Shown here piece by piece: positions 61,389-64,000 of a stretch of DNA of 64,000 bases. The position numbers and the translations under genes were made by a program. The notes below the pieces were generated by a model. It was not told the origin of the DNA and did not search any database. It saw only the letters and a list, made by a program, of their open reading frames with translations. This DNA comes from Bacteroidales bacterium (lineage in GTDB: Bacteria; Bacteroidota; Bacteroidia; Bacteroidales; UBA932): the NCBI GenBank assembly GCA_017534745.1, contig JAFXVX010000005.1, positions 1 to 64,000 of the forward strand, given 5' to 3'. The stretch's first letter is position 1; each line of letters opens with the position of its first letter.

Positions 61389-62348
61389 ATGTTTCACCTA
61401 CGAGCATACTGCATAGCCCTTCTCCTTTTCCTCGGCGCCTTTACAGGACGCTCCCAGGAAAGGGCGTGGACCGCAGCTCTGGACCGCTACGAGTTCATCT
61501 GTCGCCGCTGCGCCTCCTGGCGCGACGCGGTGGACCGCGGCGAGCGCGTCCCAAAGGACAGCCTCCAGACCATGACCCTCGAGCTCAAAGAGGTCCGCAA
61601 AAACCTCATGTACGTCCTCGGTGACATGTCCCCGGGCCAGCGCCGCTGGTTCGAAGCCGTCCGCGACTGGTTCTCCACCGGCGAGTGGCCCGTCACGACC
61701 GGGCCAATCGAGGGTGCGGCAGATTCATCGGCTTCGCTCGGAATGACAGATTATTTGTCATTTCGACCAAGCGAAGCGCGTGGAGAAATCTATTGCAAGA
61801 CGGGAGGAGATACACTCGACTCCGGCTTGCAGCCTCCGCTCGGTATGACAAAGAAGAAAGTCTCAGTGGGCGGCATAGCGGGAGCGACGGTCGGGGTGTG
61901 GCCGGACGTTTCCGGCGGGGTGCTGGCGGGCGTGAGGCTTGACAAGTGGTGCATCTTCATAAAAGGGCGGAGCAACTTCACCTCGCAGAAGGCATCTTAC
62001 GAATGCAACGCCGACGGCACGACCGACTACGGCTACTTCTGGAGCAGCGGCGCCAAGGCCGTCGTCTCCCGCCACCAGGTGACTCTCGACGTCTCCTACG
62101 CCTTCACAAATCCCGTCTCCCTCTATCTCGGAGCGGGCTACGGCGTCAGGGCCCTCTACTGGCAGGACTCCGAAGGCGCCTGGGCGAAGGTCCGGGACCG
62201 CAGCTTCCGCAGCGTCGCCCTTGACGCCGGCCTCCTCATCCACCCCATCCCGAAAGGACCGACCAAAGGCCTCACCTTCCTCGCCGGCATCTCCTATATC
62301 CCCCGCACCTACCTCGACGTCGAGGCCGGCCTCGCCTGGCGCTTCTGA
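61389..62348 (+). CDS. Outer-membrane beta-barrel-like protein with repeat-derived linker
   Basis: A 319-residue exported protein (signal peptide 1-22, ending GRSQ). Residues about 25-105 are helical (LDRYEFICRRCASWRDAVD, LKEVRKNLMYVLGDM). Residues about 111-155 are the translation of palindromic repeats (SLGMTDYLSF, PSEARGEIY, LGMTKKK). From about 158 the sequence has alternating strands (GGIAGATVGVWPDVSGGVLA, LYLGAGYGVRALYW) and ends in F (GLAWRF), as in outer-membrane barrels. Its last six codons belong to a 60-bp repeat copied downstream of hicB. Divergent from the kinase. Confidence 0.72.
   Translation: MFHLRAYCIALLLFLGAFTGRSQERAWTAALDRYEFICRRCASWRDAVDRGERVPKDSLQTMTLELKEVRKNLMYVLGDMSPGQRRWFEAVRDWFSTGEWPVTTGPIEGAADSSASLGMTDYLSFRPSEARGEIYCKTGGDTLDSGLQPPLGMTKKKVSVGGIAGATVGVWPDVSGGVLAGVRLDKWCIFIKGRSNFTSQKASYECNADGTTDYGYFWSSGAKAVVSRHQVTLDVSYAFTNPVSLYLGAGYGVRALYWQDSEGAWAKVRDRSFRSVALDAGLLIHPIPKGPTKGLTFLAGISYIPRTYLDVEAGLAWRF
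61721..61850. repeat. Palindromic repeats inside the beta-barrel gene
   Basis: Units at 61721-61749 (ending CTCGGAATGACAG), 61756-61791 (TGTCATTTCGAC start) and 61806-61850 (GGAGATAC to GGTATGACA) are read in frame between the helical and barrel parts. Confidence 0.85.
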
Positions 62349-62449
62349 GCCGGCGTAGTGTCAACGAGGCTCCATAGAGACGGAGCCTTGCTGACGAAAA
62401 CCGCCATTTTCGTCAATGACCCTCCACCCCCACGGAGCCTCGTTGACAC
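62328..62449. repeat. 60-bp repeat copy 1 with nested inverted repeats
   Basis: 62328-62387 matches 63352-63411 at 58 of 60 positions. It includes the last codons and stop of the barrel gene and then GTGTCAACGAGGCTCC (62358-62373), whose inverse lies at 62434-62449; between them is a smaller stem TGACGAAAA/TTTTCGTCA. Confidence 0.85.
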
Positions 62450-62835
62450 CCCAAACCACATTCCGAGCGTCAGGCCCCCCTCGTCATTTCGAGCAGAGGC
62501 GCCAAACCGAGTGTGAGACAAAACACTGCCGAGTTAGTGATTGGGGGTTTGTTCGTATCACATTTTTTTATACTTTTGCAAAAGAAGTTTGCGACACTAA
62601 TGCGCACTGGTTGTTATCATACCGCGAGGAGGCTGTGCCTCCCCTGCCATGAGAAGGTTCATCACCGGTGTACCGCAGACATTCCTGTAGCCCAAGGCTA
62701 AACAGCACACTTCTTTTCCCATTCAAGCCCCCATGACGACCGGTCTCAATTCATTGATGAGACTGGAGTCTCTTTGTAGAAAAATTTGTTTTGCAACTAA
62801 AAAACAGTTACATTTGCCATGGGAACAAAAGGATC
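62349..62835. other. Intergenic repeats, no gene
   Basis: The first part holds repeat copy 1 and degenerate palindromic units (62459-62473, 62482-62501). From about 62510 the DNA is AT-richer with no convincing coding frame; a short frame at 62513-62701 gives no recognisable protein. No HicA toxin frame precedes the HicB gene. Confidence 0.6.
62809..62816 (+). promoter_or_regulatory. Promoter -7 box TACATTTG
   Basis: TAnnTTTG match 19 bp before the hicB start at 62836, which also has an AAAGGA purine stretch 5 bp upstream. Confidence 0.55.
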
Positions 62836-63345
62836 ATGAACACACTGAAGTACAAAGGCTATATCGGCTCAGTCGCCTATAGCGAACCCGACAAGGTTTT
62901 CTTCGGAAAACTGGAAGGTATTGACGGCCTCGTCAACTACGAGGGCGAGTCGGTGCAGGAACTGACCGCAGCATTCAGGGAGGCAGTCGATGACTACCTC
63001 ATCTTCTGCGAGGAACACAATCTAAAGCCGGAGAAAAGTTACACCGGGACGTTTAATATTAGGATCACTCCGGCGATCCACAGGGACATCGCGAACCTCG
63101 CCGCCGAGGCGGGCGTTTCCATCAACTCCTTCGTTAAGCGCGCCCTCGCCGAAGCCGTCAAGCATCCCTGGGTGGAGCCCGGCTCCCTCATCACCGAATT
63201 CGGCCACGAAAGCCCCACCGTCCCCATGCTCATGGAGCCCAAAGCCGCCTACGGCAAGCGCACAAAGGTCCAACTCACCCTCCCCGAAAAGGACCTCCCC
63301 CTCGCCCGTGACCTCGCCGGCCGCCTCGGCTGGGAAGCCGAGTAA
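62836..63345 (+). CDS. hicB: HicB-family antitoxin without a neighbouring HicA
   Basis: A 169-residue protein from ATG 62836, preceded by AAAGGA; the frame start at 62791 lies upstream of the promoter. The N-terminal half is the HicB domain (YKGYIGSVAYSEPDKVFFG, LVNYEGESVQELTAAFREAV, DDYLIFCEE), and residues about 75-120 (FNIRITPAIHRDIANLAAE, SINSFVKRALAEAV) form a ribbon-helix-helix DNA-binding region. HicB normally neutralises the HicA ribonuclease and represses its operon. No hicA is seen on either side, so it may be a solitary regulator or act on a distant toxin. Confidence 0.85.
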   Translation: MNTLKYKGYIGSVAYSEPDKVFFGKLEGIDGLVNYEGESVQELTAAFREAVDDYLIFCEEHNLKPEKSYTGTFNIRITPAIHRDIANLAAEAGVSINSFVKRALAEAVKHPWVEPGSLITEFGHESPTVPMLMEPKAAYGKRTKVQLTLPEKDLPLARDLAGRLGWEAE

Positions 63346-63351
63346 TCCCCA

Positions 63352-63421
63352 GGCCTCGCCTGGCGCTTCTGAGCGGGCGTAGTGTCAACGAGGCTCCAGA
63401 GAGACGGAGCCTCGTTGACAC
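63352..63421. repeat. 60-bp repeat copy 2 with perfect 16-bp inverted repeat
   Basis: 63352-63411 copies 62328-62387, including the former gene end, here non-coding. GTGTCAACGAGGCTCC (63382-63397) and its inverse (63406-63421) form a perfect 16-bp stem with an 8-nt loop. Confidence 0.85.
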
Positions 63422-63469
63422 CACAACCACATTCAAGCGGCGAGCCGGTGCAGGTTGAAGGAAAATTAT

Positions 63470-63477
63470 TATATTTG
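63470..63477 (+). promoter_or_regulatory. Promoter -7 box TATATTTG, near-leaderless start
   Basis: Exact TAnnTTTG match 6 bp before ATG 63484. Confidence 0.6.
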
Positions 63478-63483
63478 CGAGTT

Positions 63484-64000
63484 ATGTTCAATAAGATCAA
63501 AAACAGGATCGGGATGTTCTCCCTGTCGATGAAGACGAAGCTGACGCTGGCGCTGGCGTCGATCGCGCTGATGCTTCTGATCTCCAGCCTAATTTCCATA
63601 CTCGAGTATTCAAGGATGGACAACTACGTCTCGGAGCTTATCTCCGACGACATAGCGAGCATCAACGTCGCCCAGAGACTAGCCTCCGTGGTGGACAGCT
63701 ATAACCTTGGGATTCTGGCAGTTATCGGCGACGAGTCCATAAGCGCCCTGCCGGACTTCGACCAGGAGGGCTTCCTAGCCCACTGCGACTCGCTCAAGGG
63801 CTCCATCACAGAGAAGCGGCTGCTTCCCCTCGCCGATTCGGTCCTCTATTCCTACTCGGCCTACATGCTCGCCTCCCTGGAGCTCGAGGAAGTCATCAAG
63901 TCCGACTTCATTGACACAAGGACATGGTACTTCGAGCGCCTCCAGCCGTTTTTCAACCATCTGCGTTCCGACATCGACGCCCTGTCGAGCGGCATCTACG
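63484..64000 (+). CDS. N-terminal part of a membrane sensor (probable histidine kinase), cut by window end
   Basis: The frame is open from ATG 63484 to the last base (172 codons). Residues about 20-42 (LTLALASIALMLLISSLIS) form a membrane helix after a short basic cytoplasmic start, and a helical extracytoplasmic region follows (MDNYVSELISDDIASIN, VVDSYNLGILAV), as in four-helix-bundle sensor domains of Bacteroidetes histidine kinases or chemoreceptors. The catalytic part is outside the window, so the class is not certain. The -7 box is 6 bp upstream of the start. Confidence 0.65.
   Translation, partial: MFNKIKNRIGMFSLSMKTKLTLALASIALMLLISSLISILEYSRMDNYVSELISDDIASINVAQRLASVVDSYNLGILAVIGDESISALPDFDQEGFLAHCDSLKGSITEKRLLPLADSVLYSYSAYMLASLELEEVIKSDFIDTRTWYFERLQPFFNHLRSDIDALSSGIY

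Noticed and set aside
62819..62839. Six-codon frame starting 2 bp after the TACATTTG box and overlapping the hicB start
   Set aside because: Too short to support, and the hicB start has a better leader and purine stretch.
1..64000. CRISPR arrays, rRNA, tRNA and tmRNA genes
   Set aside because: No regularly spaced direct repeats with unique spacers and no RNA gene signature were found by reading; a covariance-model search was not possible.

Overview
The window is a gene-dense, GC-rich piece of chromosome from an obligately anaerobic member of the Bacteroidales. The evidence is the many promoters of the Bacteroidetes form TAnnTTTG, the protein families seen (ROK regulator, DUF6175-like, FISUMP-like lipoprotein, Bacteroidetes-type S1 protein and Tgt), AbiE, and an NAD-linked electron-bifurcating [FeFe]-hydrogenase. 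An uncultured gut or rumen lineage is likely, but the genus cannot be fixed from the sequence. No rRNA, tRNA or CRISPR array was found.

Layout. 1-5.05 kb is an integrated element: two unknown genes, a small helix-turn-helix protein, an AAA_14/DUF4143 ATPase and a tyrosine integrase, with short arm-site-like repeats at both sides. 5.1-6.4 kb is an AbiEi/AbiEii toxin-antitoxin pair. 6.4-12.5 kb holds a 5'-nucleotidase lipoprotein, Nudix and YccF genes, an iron alcohol dehydrogenase, a secreted UGSC-family protein and two gene remnants (the start of nfnA and the end of trkH). 12.6-21.6 kb is a redox block: NfnAB, HydG and HydF on the plus strand meet HydC, HydA and HydB on the minus strand. These would link NADH, NADPH, ferredoxin and H2; the maturase HydE is not in the window. 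21.7-30 kb holds a SpoIIE-type phosphatase, a YiiX-like hydrolase, dut-murF and the operon tgt-lptG-like-obgE-PAP2. 29.7-35.3 kb holds an MFS carrier, queC, an ABCG-like transporter and a lipoprotein.

35.4-42.4 kb is a complete glycine cleavage and lipoylation block (lpdA, gcvPB, gcvPA, gcvH, gcvT, lplA). 42.6-49.3 kb has a CNNM/CBS protein and the operon rpsA-rnz-glucosaminidase-mltG-patatin. 49.4-52.9 kb has CorA, a ROK regulator and a second AAA_14 ATPase. 53.2-57.9 kb is a visibly AT-richer operon of five envelope or secreted proteins of unknown function, the best candidate here for an undescribed system. 58-64 kb is an accessory zone with a lipoprotein, a membrane Ser/Thr kinase divergent from a beta-barrel protein, an orphan HicB and the start of a sensor protein.

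Themes across the window. A family of palindromic repeats (core TGTCATTCCGAGCG) sits between genes and also, in frame, inside three coding sequences; in hydF it occupies the place where the GTPase G4 motif (NKxD) is expected. Several genes have their start codon only 4-6 bases after the promoter -7 box, implying leaderless or near-leaderless transcripts.
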